NCBI GenBank assembly: GCA_910587835.1
Contig: CAJUNQ010000013.1
Coordinates: 48,179-112,178 of the forward strand
Source of the DNA: an uncultured Oscillospiraceae bacterium
Lineage (GTDB): Bacteria; Bacillota; Clostridia; Oscillospirales; Acutalibacteraceae
Direction: 5' to 3'
DNA: 64,000 nt
The notes below the pieces were generated by a model, which saw only the letters and a list, made by a program, of their open reading frames with translations, ran no database searches and had not been told where the DNA came from. A program made the position numbers and the translations under genes. Within the stretch, counting starts at the first letter, position 1. Each line of letters starts with the position of its first letter. Positions 18,025 to 27,170 of this stretch are shown here, one piece after another.

Positions 18025-19271
18025 GCCTGCCCCTCCTTTTCTACCAGACGCTTTGTCCGCTCCATCACCTCAAAGCACATCTGAGAGTTATGGAAGGGGC
18101 ATTTGCCGCCGTTGAGCTTGTCAAAGCCGTGCATACCGTCTACCACATGCCCGCCGTCCTCATCCACCAGGATATTGTTGTACCAGTCCCCGTGCTCCCG
18201 GTTTACAAAGTAGGCTTCAATAAACCGCACCTGCCTCTCGCAGGCGTCCAGAAAGCTCTCGCTGCCGGTCAGCTCATAGCCGCACAGCATGGCGGTCACT
18301 GCCTCGGCCTGAGCCCACCATACATGACTGGGCTGGCGTTCCCCTGTGGACAGGTCGCAGCCATTGTAAAGGCTCCCGTAGGGGTCAAAGTCCTTGTCCC
18401 GCACCTGCTCCAATATGTCGGTGCACACTGCTTTCATTCTGGCTGTCAGACTGTCGTCCCCTACCAGCTCCGCCACCTTCAGCGCCAGATACCCGATCTC
18501 GCAGTCGTGCCCATAGCTCTGGTGGCTTCCCACCCGCCGGCCCTCGGAATCGATGATGGATTTCAGGTTGTGCTGCTCCGGGTCGTGGAGCTTGTCCACA
18601 ATCAGCTCCGCCATCTCCTTGAGCGCCGCCTTTACCCGGGGGCTGCCGGTGGCCTCAAACAACTGCACATAGGCCTGGCAGAGATGGTGGGGGAACATCA
18701 CCGCCCCCTGGGGCAGCCTCATTCCCCGGCCCTTTCCCAGGCCGCTGCCCTCCTGGACCCGCCAGTCCCGGGTCATGCTGCCGTGGTAGCAGCCCGGGGC
18801 GAATTTCACCCTTGCCTCCATCAGCTCAAAGGCCTCGTTGGCTATGCGCAGGGCCTCCTGGTCGCCGGAGGCTCTGGCATAGGCCGCGCAGCCCATAATC
18901 AGAAAGGCCTGGCAGTAGTTGGGCTTGGAATCGTCCAGCACCTCTCCCTGTGCCGAGACAGAGATATATGCCCCCCCAAACTCCTTGTCATAAAACCGCC
19001 CCGCCAGGTCCCGGAAGGCATACCCGGCTTTTTCCAGATAGAGGGGGTCGCCCAGCGCCCGGTATGCTGTGGAAAAGGCGTACAGCATACGCCCGGCCAG
19101 GGTCAGGCCCCGGGGCTCTGTATTGTCTATCTGCATGTCCAGGGTGACTCTGCCATAAAAGCCGCCGTTCTCATGGTCCACAATATGTTCGCTGGTCCAG
19201 AAGGGGAAAATACATTCCCGGGCGTTTTTTTCAGCCCAGCTTCCCAGCTTATCAAGCCTTGTTTTATTCAT
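18021..19271 (-). CDS. AGE family epimerase/isomerase
   Basis: A 416-residue protein of the N-acylglucosamine 2-epimerase superfamily, with an (alpha/alpha)6-barrel. Family blocks include GGFYGRV near the N-terminus, SHVWWAQAEAV (about 320), and the C-terminal block LNGGKCPFHNSQMCFEVM. The family includes cellobiose 2-epimerase, mannose isomerase and GlcNAc 2-epimerase, so the sugar is not fixed. ATG at 19271 follows GGAGG at good spacing; the longer frame overlaps the dehydrogenase gene. It lies 13 bases after that gene. Confidence 0.8.
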   Translation of the reverse strand: MNKTRLDKLGSWAEKNARECIFPFWTSEHIVDHENGGFYGRVTLDMQIDNTEPRGLTLAGRMLYAFSTAYRALGDPLYLEKAGYAFRDLAGRFYDKEFGGAYISVSAQGEVLDDSKPNYCQAFLIMGCAAYARASGDQEALRIANEAFELMEARVKFAPGCYHGSMTRDWRVQEGSGLGKGRGMRLPQGAVMFPHHLCQAYVQLFEATGSPRVKAALKEMAELIVDKLHDPEQHNLKSIIDSEGRRVGSHQSYGHDCEIGYLALKVAELVGDDSLTARMKAVCTDILEQVRDKDFDPYGSLYNGCDLSTGERQPSHVWWAQAEAVTAMLCGYELTGSESFLDACERQVRFIEAYFVNREHGDWYNNILVDEDGGHVVDGMHGFDKLNGGKCPFHNSQMCFEVMERTKRLVEKEGQA

Positions 19272-19284
19272 AGCCGCCTCCTTC

Positions 19285-20385
19285 TCAGTCGAAGTACACC
19301 GTCTTTCCTGTTCTGGCAGACTCATAGATGGCGTCCAGCACCTTGGTGACAGTCAGGGCCTGCTCCGGCGTGACGAACAGCTCCCCCTGGCCGCACAGGG
19401 CGTCCACCCAGATTTTTGCCTCGGCCTCGTCGGGCATGACCATGGGGTTGCGGTCAATGGTGTTGGCCATTCTGGGCCGGAAGCCCCTGGTGGCAATGGC
19501 GGTATCCACCTTGCGGTTGGCGACCACATGGTTTGCCACCAGGCCGTTGTTGGCGTCTACGCCCCCCTTGGTGCCGCACAGGCGCACCATGCCCTCTACC
19601 GGGATGATGTTCATGGCCCAGGAGCAGCGCACATTGATCAGCGCGCCGTTCTTCATGCGCACAAAGCCAAAGGCCGAGTCCTCCAGCTCATACTTGGCAG
19701 GGTCCCAGTTGCCAAAGTCGTTGCCCATCTCGTCCACAGTAGCCACCGGGCCAATCTTGTCAAAAGCGGCGCCGGTCACGCTGGCAACCTCGTAGTTGCC
19801 CATCATCCACAGGGTCAGGTCCAGGGCGTGGGTAGCCATATCAATCAGCGGACCCCCGCCCTGCTCGGCCTTATTGGTGAAAACGCCCCAGGTGGGTATG
19901 CCCCGCCGCCGCCAGGCAGTGGCCTCGGCATAGTAGATTTCTCCCAGAGCTCCGGTGTCCACATACGCCTTCATGGCCTTGTTCTGGTCCATGTGCCGGT
20001 ACTGGTAGCCAATGGTCAGCAGCTTGCCGGTGCGCTGGTGGGTCTCATACATTTTCATAGCGTCCGCATAGGTAGCCGCCATGGGCTTTTCGCAGATGAC
20101 ATGCTTGCCCGCCTCCATGGCCGCCACCGATATCTCACAGTGCTTGACATTGGGGGTGAGAACATGCACGGCAAAAATGTCGGGGTCCTTCAGCAGCTCC
20201 CGGTAGTCGGCAAACACCTTGGCCCCCTCGCAGCCGTACTTGTCGCAGGCCTCCTGGGCCCGCTGGGGGATAATGTCGCAGAACGCGTACATATCGATCC
20301 TGTCCCGCTGGGTGGCCATGCCAGGAAAGTGCTTGTCGTTGGCAATTCCTCCGCAGCCGATAAAACCAATCTTCAACTTACTCAT
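19285..20385 (-). CDS. Gfo/Idh/MocA family oxidoreductase
   Basis: A 366-residue NAD(P)-dependent sugar/cyclitol dehydrogenase. The Rossmann motif GFIGCGGIANDKH is at the N-terminus and the family motif CEKPMA at about 99-104. The C-terminal domain holds GGGPLIDMATHALDLTLW with the likely catalytic Asp and His. It is the first gene of the five-gene sugar-conversion operon and has GGAG upstream of the ATG. It oxidises a sugar hydroxyl to a ketone, or the reverse, which fits the isomerase and epimerase beside it. Confidence 0.85.
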   Translation of the reverse strand: MSKLKIGFIGCGGIANDKHFPGMATQRDRIDMYAFCDIIPQRAQEACDKYGCEGAKVFADYRELLKDPDIFAVHVLTPNVKHCEISVAAMEAGKHVICEKPMAATYADAMKMYETHQRTGKLLTIGYQYRHMDQNKAMKAYVDTGALGEIYYAEATAWRRRGIPTWGVFTNKAEQGGGPLIDMATHALDLTLWMMGNYEVASVTGAAFDKIGPVATVDEMGNDFGNWDPAKYELEDSAFGFVRMKNGALINVRCSWAMNIIPVEGMVRLCGTKGGVDANNGLVANHVVANRKVDTAIATRGFRPRMANTIDRNPMVMPDEAEAKIWVDALCGQGELFVTPEQALTVTKVLDAIYESARTGKTVYFD

Positions 20386-20503
20386 GATCCTTCTCCTTTG
20401 CTGGTTATATATATTTCATGGCCTTATCATACAAAAATTCGCCGGGGAATTCATTAAAAAAAATCTCCTTGCCTTTTGATAAAATCGCCTGTGGCCCATG
20501 CCC

Positions 20504-20552
20504 GCAAAAGAACGCGCCAGAAGCCGGACCTGCCGGCTTCTGGCGCGTTCTC
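20504..20552 (-). terminator. strong terminator downstream of the NIF3-like gene
   Basis: An 18-bp perfect stem, 20510-20527 with 20533-20550 (arm contains CGCGCCAGAAGCCGG), has a five-base loop. On the minus strand it is followed by a T-rich tail. It lies about 225 bases beyond the stop of the NIF3-like gene because a palindromic element sits between. Confidence 0.75.
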
Positions 20553-20555
20553 TTA

Positions 20556-20740
20556 TCTTAGGGCAGCACCGCGCAAAGACCGGCCTACGGCCTTTGCACG
20601 TGATTTGCTTGCACTTTTCCCGTCATAGCGCACAGCTCTCGCTTGTCAATCCCTAGATTGGCTACACTCAATCTGTACACTCTGACGAAAAAATTGACTG
20701 CGCAACTCACGCGCAATCTTTGTGCGGTGTTGCCTTAGAA
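20556..20740. repeat. repeat family D, single 185-bp MITE-like element
   Basis: Terminal inverted repeats of 23-24 bases: left begins TCTTAGGGCAGCACCGC, right ends GCGGTGTTGCCTTAGA. They match at about 20 positions. The interior is AT-richer than its surroundings and has no gene. Only one copy is in this window. It separates the NIF3-like gene from its terminator, as expected for an insertion. Confidence 0.6.
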
Positions 20741-20776
20741 CTTGTTATCTCCCTTGTTATGGCCTGTTGCGGAGCC

Positions 20777-21634
20777 TTAAATATACCGGTACATGTCCCC
20801 GCTGGGCACATAGGTCACAGGCAGCCGCTCCTCCAACAGCCGTGAGAGCCACTCCTGGGCATAGCGCATTCCCAGCTCCTCCCAGTTAAAGTGCCCCATA
20901 TTGATGACCGCCTTGGCCCGGCCCTGCTGTGCGGCGTCGCGCACATAAGAGAGCACCGTCCAGTCAATCACCTCTCCCGGCAGAATCACGTCCGCCTTGC
21001 GCTCCAGGGTGTCGATAATCTGCACGCTGTACTCCTTGGGCTTGCCGTCTCTGCGCAGGGCCCGGCCCCCCATGGGGTACAAATGCCCCACCAGCGCCAG
21101 GGACTTCACCCGGGCGGCAGGGTCGCCCACATAGCGCAGGCCGTTCAGGCCAAGGGTCTCCTTGATACTCCGGCACAGCTCCTCCACCGTGGTCTCTGGA
21201 ATGTCCACCAGAAAATGCGAAAAGGGAGACGCGTCGGAGGCCTCCGCCCGGGCGTTCTCCGCCCAGCCCATGTACTTCAGCACCCCGGTGAAAATGCCGT
21301 CTGGGTCGTGGGCGTGCATGTGGTCGTGGTCCCGCCAGACAGAAATGCCGTGCTCCTCCAGCAGCCTTTGTTTTTCCTCATACACCTGGTTGGGAAAGTC
21401 CTCAAACCAGCCGGGCTCGTCCAAAGAGGTGTAGAAGGTGGGCTCATGAACCACAATCAGGTTGGCCCCCAGCTCCGCTGTCCTTCTGATGACGTTCATG
21501 GTGGGGGACAATGCCGTCGCCACGCCTGTGCACTGGCTGTCCCTGTCCCCTGCCTTCCAGTCGTCGCAGCCGCGGTAGTCTGGCAGCTGCGGATGGTATG
21601 CCAATATCCGGTCAATGACCTCCTGCTTTTTCAT
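20777..21634 (-). CDS. NIF3-like dinuclear metal-centre protein
   Basis: A 285-residue protein resembling the NIF3/YbgI family. The family's metal-binding HHP-like motif appears as VVHEPTF (His63, Glu64). A second histidine-rich block reads HDHMHAHDPDG (about 102-112), and a late glutamate falls in INMGHFNWEE. The family binds two metals as hexameric rings, and its reaction is not settled. The usual HHP is HEP here, so the metal site may differ from the norm. The start has GGAGG upstream, and the gene has its own promoter. It diverges from the ABC exporter genes. Confidence 0.6.
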   Translation of the reverse strand: MKKQEVIDRILAYHPQLPDYRGCDDWKAGDRDSQCTGVATALSPTMNVIRRTAELGANLIVVHEPTFYTSLDEPGWFEDFPNQVYEEKQRLLEEHGISVWRDHDHMHAHDPDGIFTGVLKYMGWAENARAEASDASPFSHFLVDIPETTVEELCRSIKETLGLNGLRYVGDPAARVKSLALVGHLYPMGGRALRRDGKPKEYSVQIIDTLERKADVILPGEVIDWTVLSYVRDAAQQGRAKAVINMGHFNWEELGMRYAQEWLSRLLEERLPVTYVPSGDMYRYI

Positions 21635-21669
21635 AGCCGATTCCTCCCTGTTTTGGTTTCATACCATTC

Positions 21670-21698
21670 AGTATACTGGCTGGCGCGGCGGTTTTCAA
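21670..21698 (-). promoter_or_regulatory. sigma-A-type promoter of the NIF3-like gene
   Basis: On the minus strand TTGAAA (21698-21693) is followed after 17 bases by TATACT (21675-21670), about 40 bases before the start at 21634. Confidence 0.65.
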
Positions 21699-21872
21699 CC
21701 AAAAAAGCGGAAAAGTCTTTCAATAATGTCTCAAGCCGCCTTTTAAAAGGTTACGAAATCCAAAAAGAAGCTGTTATTTTTGATTGGTATTTTATCCCCC
21801 CTCAGGTAAGATGGACAGGTATATCATTGAAAAGTGGGAACATGTGTTGCCCAGAGAAGAAGGAGGCAAAAA

Positions 21873-23633
21873 ATGCTAAAAATTTTCAAGCGGATGGGCA
21901 GGACCGAATGGGGCCTGCTCATCACCGGCGTTTTGCTGGTAATCGGCCAGGTCTACAGCGACCTGAAGGTGCCTGACTACATGTCTGCCATCACCCGGCT
22001 GGTGAAGACCCCAGGCAGCAGGCTTTCGGAGATCTGGCTTGCCGGGGGCCTGATGCTGGGCTGCAGCCTGCTCAGCATGGGCCTGACCTTTCTGTCAGGC
22101 TTTGTCACCGCAAGGCTGGCGGCTACCTTTTCCAGAAATCTCCGCAGCGCCCTTTTCGACGCGGTGGAGTCCTTCTCCCTGGAGGAGATCGACCGCTTCA
22201 CCACCTCGTCTCTGATTACCCGCTCGACCAACGACGTGGCCCAGATTCAGAATTTCATTTCCGGCGGGTTCACCATGATGCTCCGGGCCCCTGTCACCGT
22301 GGGCCTGGCACTGGCAAAAATTTCTGCCAAGCACTGGCAGTGGACAGCCCTGACCACCGGCGCGGTGGTTGTGGTGCTGTGCGTGGTGGCCTTTATCATC
22401 ACCTATGCCCACCCCCGCTTCCGCAGGCTGCAGGCCCTGACCGACAGCTTGAACCAGGCCATGCGGGAGAACCTCACCGGCATTCGGGTGGTGCGGGCCT
22501 ATAACGCGGAGGCGTATCAGGAGGAGAAATTTGCCCGGGCCAACGACCGCCTGACGAACAACCACCTGCAGGCCCAGCGCGCCATGAGCGTGATGCACCC
22601 GGTCATGCGCTTTTTGAACAACGGCCTCACGGTGGGCATCTACTGCACCGGCAGCTTTCTGATTGTGCAGGCCCTTGGCACAACCGCCGCCATTGACACC
22701 TTCTCTGACATGGTGGTCTTTTCCACCTATGCCAGCAAAATTCTGTTTGCGTTTATGGGGCTCAACTTTATTTTCATGCAGCTCCCCAGGGCCTCTGTCT
22801 GCGCCGCCCGAATCAACGAGCTGCTGGACACGGTCCCCTCCATCCAGGACGGCGACGCCCAGGAGGGCCGGGAGGGCCTGGCCGGCGTGCTGGAGTTCCG
22901 GCATGTGAGCTTCCGCTACCCCGGAACAGACGAGGACATGCTTCATGATATCTCCTTTACAGCCCGCCAGGGCGAGACCGTGGCATTGATCGGCGTTACC
23001 GGCAGCGGCAAGTCCACGCTGGTGAACCTGATTCCCCGCTTCTATGACGCCACCGCAGGAGAGGTTCTCTTGGACGGCAGGAATGTGCGGGAGTACACCC
23101 AAAAGGCCCTGCGGGGCAAGCTGGGCTACGCCCCCCAGCAGGCCGTGCTCTTTACCGGAACGGTGTCCTCCAACATCCGCTATGGCGAGGGCCCGGACCA
23201 CCCGGACCCGGAGGAGGCGGTGAGGCAGGCTGTGGAGATTGCCCAGGCAAAGAGCTTTGTGGAGGCCATGGAGGGCGGCTATGACGCGGCCATTGCCCGG
23301 GGCGGCGTCAATGTGTCCGGCGGACAGAAGCAGCGGCTCAGCGTGGCGCGCTCCGTGTTCCGCAGGCCGGAGGTCTACCTGTTCGACGACACCTTCTCCG
23401 CCCTGGACTACAAAACCGACCAGACCCTGCGGGCGGCGCTGAAGCGGGAGACCGCCGGCGCCACCACATTGATCGTCGCCCAGCGCATTGGCACCATTCG
23501 GGACGCGGACAAGATTATTGTTCTGGACGAGGGCCGGGTGGCCGGCATGGGCGTTCATGAGGATCTGATGAAATCATGCGAGCTGTACAGAGAGATTGCG
23601 TATACCCAGCTCAGTGAGGAGGAGCTGCAATAA
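21873..23633 (+). CDS. ABC exporter half-transporter, degenerate-site subunit
   Basis: A 586-residue ABC exporter half: a six-helix membrane domain (about 1-320) and a nucleotide-binding domain (about 340-586). Motifs are Walker A GVTGSGKST, signature VSGGQKQRLS and Walker B VYLFDDTFSALD. The residue after Walker B is Asp, not the catalytic Glu. This is the classical mark of the degenerate-site subunit in heterodimeric exporters such as TM287/288, BmrCD or LmrCD. ATG at 21873 follows AAGGAGG; the upstream frame to 21834 has no such site. The stop overlaps the partner's start as TAATG. Likely a multidrug or lipid exporter. Confidence 0.88.
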   Translation: MLKIFKRMGRTEWGLLITGVLLVIGQVYSDLKVPDYMSAITRLVKTPGSRLSEIWLAGGLMLGCSLLSMGLTFLSGFVTARLAATFSRNLRSALFDAVESFSLEEIDRFTTSSLITRSTNDVAQIQNFISGGFTMMLRAPVTVGLALAKISAKHWQWTALTTGAVVVVLCVVAFIITYAHPRFRRLQALTDSLNQAMRENLTGIRVVRAYNAEAYQEEKFARANDRLTNNHLQAQRAMSVMHPVMRFLNNGLTVGIYCTGSFLIVQALGTTAAIDTFSDMVVFSTYASKILFAFMGLNFIFMQLPRASVCAARINELLDTVPSIQDGDAQEGREGLAGVLEFRHVSFRYPGTDEDMLHDISFTARQGETVALIGVTGSGKSTLVNLIPRFYDATAGEVLLDGRNVREYTQKALRGKLGYAPQQAVLFTGTVSSNIRYGEGPDHPDPEEAVRQAVEIAQAKSFVEAMEGGYDAAIARGGVNVSGGQKQRLSVARSVFRRPEVYLFDDTFSALDYKTDQTLRAALKRETAGATTLIVAQRIGTIRDADKIIVLDEGRVAGMGVHEDLMKSCELYREIAYTQLSEEELQ

Positions 23634-25471
23634 TGGCGAAGAATACTTATCAACTGGGCCAGGCAAAAATGACCAACACCCGTATGCGGGGGCCCATGCG
23701 GATGATCGAAAAGCCCAAGGACATGAAGGGCGCCCTGCGGATGCTGATCCAGTACCTGCGCAAATTCATCGTTCCCCTTTGCGCCGCTCTGGCCTGCGCT
23801 GTGGTCAGCGTGATACTCACCCTGTTCGCCCCGGACGGCATGAACCGCATCACCAGCCTGATTGAGGAGGGCATGGACGCCGGCGCGCTGGACACCCGGC
23901 AGGTGCTGGCCATCAGCGCGGCGGTGCTGCTGTTTTACCTGCTCTCCTCCGGGCTGGCCTTTATTCAGGGGATCAGCCTGGTGACCACCACCCAGAGCGT
24001 TATGCGGCACATGCGCAACGACATCTCCCGCAAGCTGAACCGAATCCCCCTGAGCCGGTTCGACCACTCCTCCTTTGGCGACCTGCTCAGCCGAGTGACC
24101 AATGATGTGGACACCATTGGCATGAGCCTGAGCCACGGGGTGGTGGATGTGGTGACAGCGGCGGCCACCTTTATCGGCGTAGCCATTATGATGCTTCTGA
24201 CCAATCTCTGGCTGGCGTTGATTGCCTTGGGCTCCAGCCTGGCCGGCTTCTATCTGATGAACCGGCTCATCCACCGCAGCCAGAGGTATTTTTCCAACCG
24301 CCAACGCTACCTGGGGGAGCTGAACGGCCATATTGAGGAGATGTACGCCGGGCATCTGATTGTCAAGGCCTTCAGCGGCGAGAGCGATTCCCGGCGGGAA
24401 TTCAACCGGCTGAATCAGCTGCTCTATGACTCCAACTGGCGAAGCCAGTTCCTCAGCGGCATTATGCGGCCCATTATGGACTTTTTGGGCAATTTCGGCT
24501 ATGTGGCCGTGTGCGTGGTGGGCGCGGTGATGGCCATGAACGGCTCCATTGGCTTTGGGGTGATTGTGGCCTTTATCCTCTACGTCAAAATGTTCACCCA
24601 GCCCTTGGGGCTGGTAGCCCAGTCTGTCACCAGCCTTCAGTCTGCCATTGCCGCCGCAGAGCGGGTGTTCGCCTTTTTGGATGAGAACGAGATGGAGGAC
24701 GAGAGCCGCAAACAGCCTCTGCTGGGCAGCGCAAAGGGGGCTGTGGAGTTCCGGCAGGTCAGCTTTGGCTACACGCCGGAGAGAACGGTGATTCAGAACT
24801 TCTCCGCCCAGATCCGGCCAGGGCAGAAGGTGGCCATTGTGGGCCCCACCGGCGCGGGAAAGACCACCCTGGTCAACCTGCTCATGCGTTTTTACGAGCT
24901 CAGCGGCGGCAGCATTCTGCTGGACGGGGTGAGCATCCGCGACACCACCCGGGAGGACGTTCACAACCAGTTCTGCATGGTGCTGCAGGACACCTGGCTG
25001 TTTCAGGGGAGCATTATGGAGAATATCGTTTACAGCAAAAAGGACGTGCCTATGGCAAGGGTGGTGGAGGCGTGCAAGGCTGTGGGCCTGCACCGGTTCA
25101 TCCAGTCTCTGCCCGAGGGCTATGACACCACGCTCTCTGACAGCACAAGCCTTTCGGCCGGACAGCGTCAGCTGATCACCATTGCCCGGGCCATGATTGA
25201 CGACGCCCCTCTGCTGATTCTGGACGAAGCCACCAGCTCGGTGGACACCCGCACCGAACAGGTGGTGCAGAACGCCATGGACCGGCTGACCAAGGACCGC
25301 ACCTCCTTTACCATTGCCCACAGGCTCTCCACCATCCGCAATGCCGACATGATTCTGGTCATGAAGGACGGCGACATTGTAGAGACCGGCGCCCATGCCC
25401 AGCTGCTGGAAAAGGGCGGGTTCTACTCTGACCTGTGGACCAGCCAGTTTGTCAACGCGGAGACCATTTAA
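23633..25471 (+). CDS. ABC exporter half-transporter, canonical-site subunit
   Basis: A 612-residue partner of the preceding gene, with an N-terminal extension of about 50 residues before the six-helix domain. The nucleotide-binding domain has Walker A GPTGAGKTT, signature LSAGQRQLIT and Walker B LLILDEATSSVD with the catalytic Glu intact. The H-loop is in TIAHRLST. The one-base overlap with the upstream stop (TAATG) implies fixed stoichiometry. Together the two proteins form an asymmetric exporter in the membrane. Confidence 0.9.
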   Translation: MAKNTYQLGQAKMTNTRMRGPMRMIEKPKDMKGALRMLIQYLRKFIVPLCAALACAVVSVILTLFAPDGMNRITSLIEEGMDAGALDTRQVLAISAAVLLFYLLSSGLAFIQGISLVTTTQSVMRHMRNDISRKLNRIPLSRFDHSSFGDLLSRVTNDVDTIGMSLSHGVVDVVTAAATFIGVAIMMLLTNLWLALIALGSSLAGFYLMNRLIHRSQRYFSNRQRYLGELNGHIEEMYAGHLIVKAFSGESDSRREFNRLNQLLYDSNWRSQFLSGIMRPIMDFLGNFGYVAVCVVGAVMAMNGSIGFGVIVAFILYVKMFTQPLGLVAQSVTSLQSAIAAAERVFAFLDENEMEDESRKQPLLGSAKGAVEFRQVSFGYTPERTVIQNFSAQIRPGQKVAIVGPTGAGKTTLVNLLMRFYELSGGSILLDGVSIRDTTREDVHNQFCMVLQDTWLFQGSIMENIVYSKKDVPMARVVEACKAVGLHRFIQSLPEGYDTTLSDSTSLSAGQRQLITIARAMIDDAPLLILDEATSSVDTRTEQVVQNAMDRLTKDRTSFTIAHRLSTIRNADMILVMKDGDIVETGAHAQLLEKGGFYSDLWTSQFVNAETI

Positions 25472-25533
25472 GCCCTGGACAGGGCCAGCGCAGCCCCAGA
25501 CGGCAGGCCTTTGTCCGTCTTTATGAAAACAGA

Positions 25534-25570
25534 AAACGGTGTGGGACCATCTGGCTCCACACCGTTTTTT
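25534..25570 (+). terminator. terminator of the ABC exporter operon
   Basis: AAACGGTGTGG pairs with CCACACCGTTT around a 12-base loop and is followed by a T run at 25565-25570. It lies between the convergent genes ending at 25471 and 25598. Confidence 0.8.
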
Positions 25571-25597
25571 CTTTCTTCTGACTGCCCGGCAGAGCGG

Positions 25598-26584
25598 TCA
25601 AACCACGTCCGGCACTGTGTCCACCAGGTGGACCGCAAAGCCGCAGATCTGCTCTTTGAGGTAGACAAAGTTCACGCTGCCCTGCCGGTCCCTTCTGGCC
25701 GTGGACTGGTCCAGACCGACCCCCAGCCTCTCCATATACGCGATAGCCCGGGGCACAGAGGAGGCGGACACGGCGATGTGGCCGCAGTCCCCACGGCCAG
25801 GCTGCTTCATAAGCTCTATAGCGTTGGAGGCGAACACCGAATTCTCCTTTTCCCCCACCGTCAGGCCAAAGCTCCGCCCAAAAAGTCCTGCCCCGGCCAA
25901 CGCGGTCTGTGGGTCCGGGTTGTTGACGCCTATATGCTTTACCCTGAAGTCCAGAGCCGCCAGCAGGGCCTCCCGGACCAGCTCCGCAATCTCCCCAAAG
26001 CGGCCCTCCTGGACCAGCTCCCCAGGCGCCAGCCACGCCCCGGCGCAGGCCAGAACCCTGGTCTCGGCAAAATAGTCCCTAAGCCTGTCAGGCCGCTGCT
26101 CTCCGGCCACCATAACGCTGATATTCTGACTCCCCGCCCATTCCTCAAAGGCCGGAAGCCCGGCCAGAGGCCCGGCCTGTGAAATGCGGACAGCGCCCAG
26201 ACCCAGCTCTCCGGCGCGGGCCGCCTCGCTGGCGGAGGACACCTCTGGAATCAAGGGAATGCCACGCTCCCGGCAGTGGCCTGCCAGGGAGAGGTCAAGC
26301 CCCGGAGAGGCCGCAAAGGAGGCCCCGGCAGCAGCGGCCTGGTCTGCCTGCTCCCCTGTCCGCACCTCTCCCGCCCCAATGAGCATATCCGGAAATTCGG
26401 CATGGAGCTGCCGGATTGCGTGGAGGGATTCCGCTCCCTGAAATGGGACCTCCACGCAGCTCAGCCCAGCTTTTTGAACGGCGGCAGCGATGGAAACTGC
26501 ATGGGGCAGCTGCTCCGCCCCGACCACCGGCACAAGGCCGTTTTTCCATATTCCGTTCAGAACATTATCCATGTTGATCGCCAT
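25598..26584 (-). CDS. KDPG/KHG aldolase-like domain fused to a VOC (glyoxalase-fold) domain
   Basis: A 328-residue fusion. Residues 1-210 match the KDPG/KHG aldolase family (GLVPVV opening, VEVPF strand, GAGEV, SPGLD, LIPEVSS). Residues 213-328 form a VOC/glyoxalase-like domain (VKHIGVNNPD opening, GHIAVSAS). Key aldolase residues are altered compared with E. coli Eda: the Schiff-base Lys133 is Arg133, Arg49 is Gln49 and Thr73 is Glu73, while Glu45 is kept. It is therefore unlikely to be a normal class I aldolase. The start is uncertain (ATG at 26584 or 26572); no clear ribosome-binding site is visible. It is convergent with the ABC exporter and has no obvious partner genes. Confidence 0.75.
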   Translation of the reverse strand: MAINMDNVLNGIWKNGLVPVVGAEQLPHAVSIAAAVQKAGLSCVEVPFQGAESLHAIRQLHAEFPDMLIGAGEVRTGEQADQAAAAGASFAASPGLDLSLAGHCRERGIPLIPEVSSASEAARAGELGLGAVRISQAGPLAGLPAFEEWAGSQNISVMVAGEQRPDRLRDYFAETRVLACAGAWLAPGELVQEGRFGEIAELVREALLAALDFRVKHIGVNNPDPQTALAGAGLFGRSFGLTVGEKENSVFASNAIELMKQPGRGDCGHIAVSASSVPRAIAYMERLGVGLDQSTARRDRQGSVNFVYLKEQICGFAVHLVDTVPDVV

Positions 26585-26755
26585 GCGATACAGAATTTGC
26601 ACAAAAGCCCAGTAAAAATCGCCTTTTGTGCCCGGTATCGTTCCTTTCTTCGTATTTTTCACACTACAGCGCTCCTTTTGATTCTCTGATGCAACCCCAG
26701 GGAACCCCGAGGATTTCCCTGGGCCGGCCACATCGCCTGGCTGCTATATATCCGC

Positions 26756-26854
26756 GGTTCAAAAGAGGTAATCCCTCTTTTGAACCTGGCGGCACGGGCA
26801 CGCCCACGCCGCCCTGCTTGAAAATCGGCAAATATCGATTTTCAAGTGCGTTTA
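26756..26854 (-). repeat. repeat family A, copy 2
   Basis: GGTTCAAAAGAGG..CCTCTTTTGAACC, GGCGGC..GCCGCC and TTGAAAATCGG..CGATTTTCAA stand in a row. This is the inverted orientation of the copy at 9226-9325, with high similarity including the loops. It lies upstream of the aldolase/VOC gene. Confidence 0.75.
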
Positions 26855-26859
26855 CTATA

Positions 26860-27125
26860 GCATAGCAGAGTATGACCGCCCGGCTCAATCAATAATGTAT
26901 GCGAAGCTTTCAAGTTTCAACAGCATCTTCCTTCCCCCACATGGGTCTGCTGCATTCTCACAGTTTGCTTGAATCTATTATCCCAACGGATGGAGTGTGT
27001 TCGGCAGGGGCCGCTCTCCCCTTTGCATCGAAGTCACCAGGAGCATGGATCGGGATGGCCGCGCACAGATTTTCCCACAGTAGAGGCGGTTGACGGCAGG
27101 GGCCGCGCTGGCCGGCTACAGTCTA
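26860..27125. other. intergenic stretch without a supported gene
   Basis: No open frame with a convincing ribosome-binding site or family resemblance is visible on either strand. No repeat copy or terminator was found here. Confidence 0.4.
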
Positions 27126-27170
27126 ACCACAAAATTAAAAGAGCTCCCAGGCATTTCCCTGGAAGCTCTT
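27126..27170 (-). terminator. terminator of a small minus-strand transcript
   Basis: AAGAGCT/CCAGG (27139-27151) pairs with CCTGG/AGCTCTT (27158-27170) with one mismatch. On the minus strand it is followed by TTTTAATTTTG. It closes the unit that begins at the promoter at 27707. Confidence 0.7.

Noticed and set aside
21834..21872. N-terminal extension of the first ABC exporter half
   Set aside because: The extension contains the ribosome-binding site AAGGAGG used by the ATG at 21873.
26664..26888. Minus-strand frame with NALENRYLPIFKQGG, also seen near 9240
   Set aside because: It is produced by the palindromic family A repeat and has no ribosome-binding site; better explained as a repeat than a protein.
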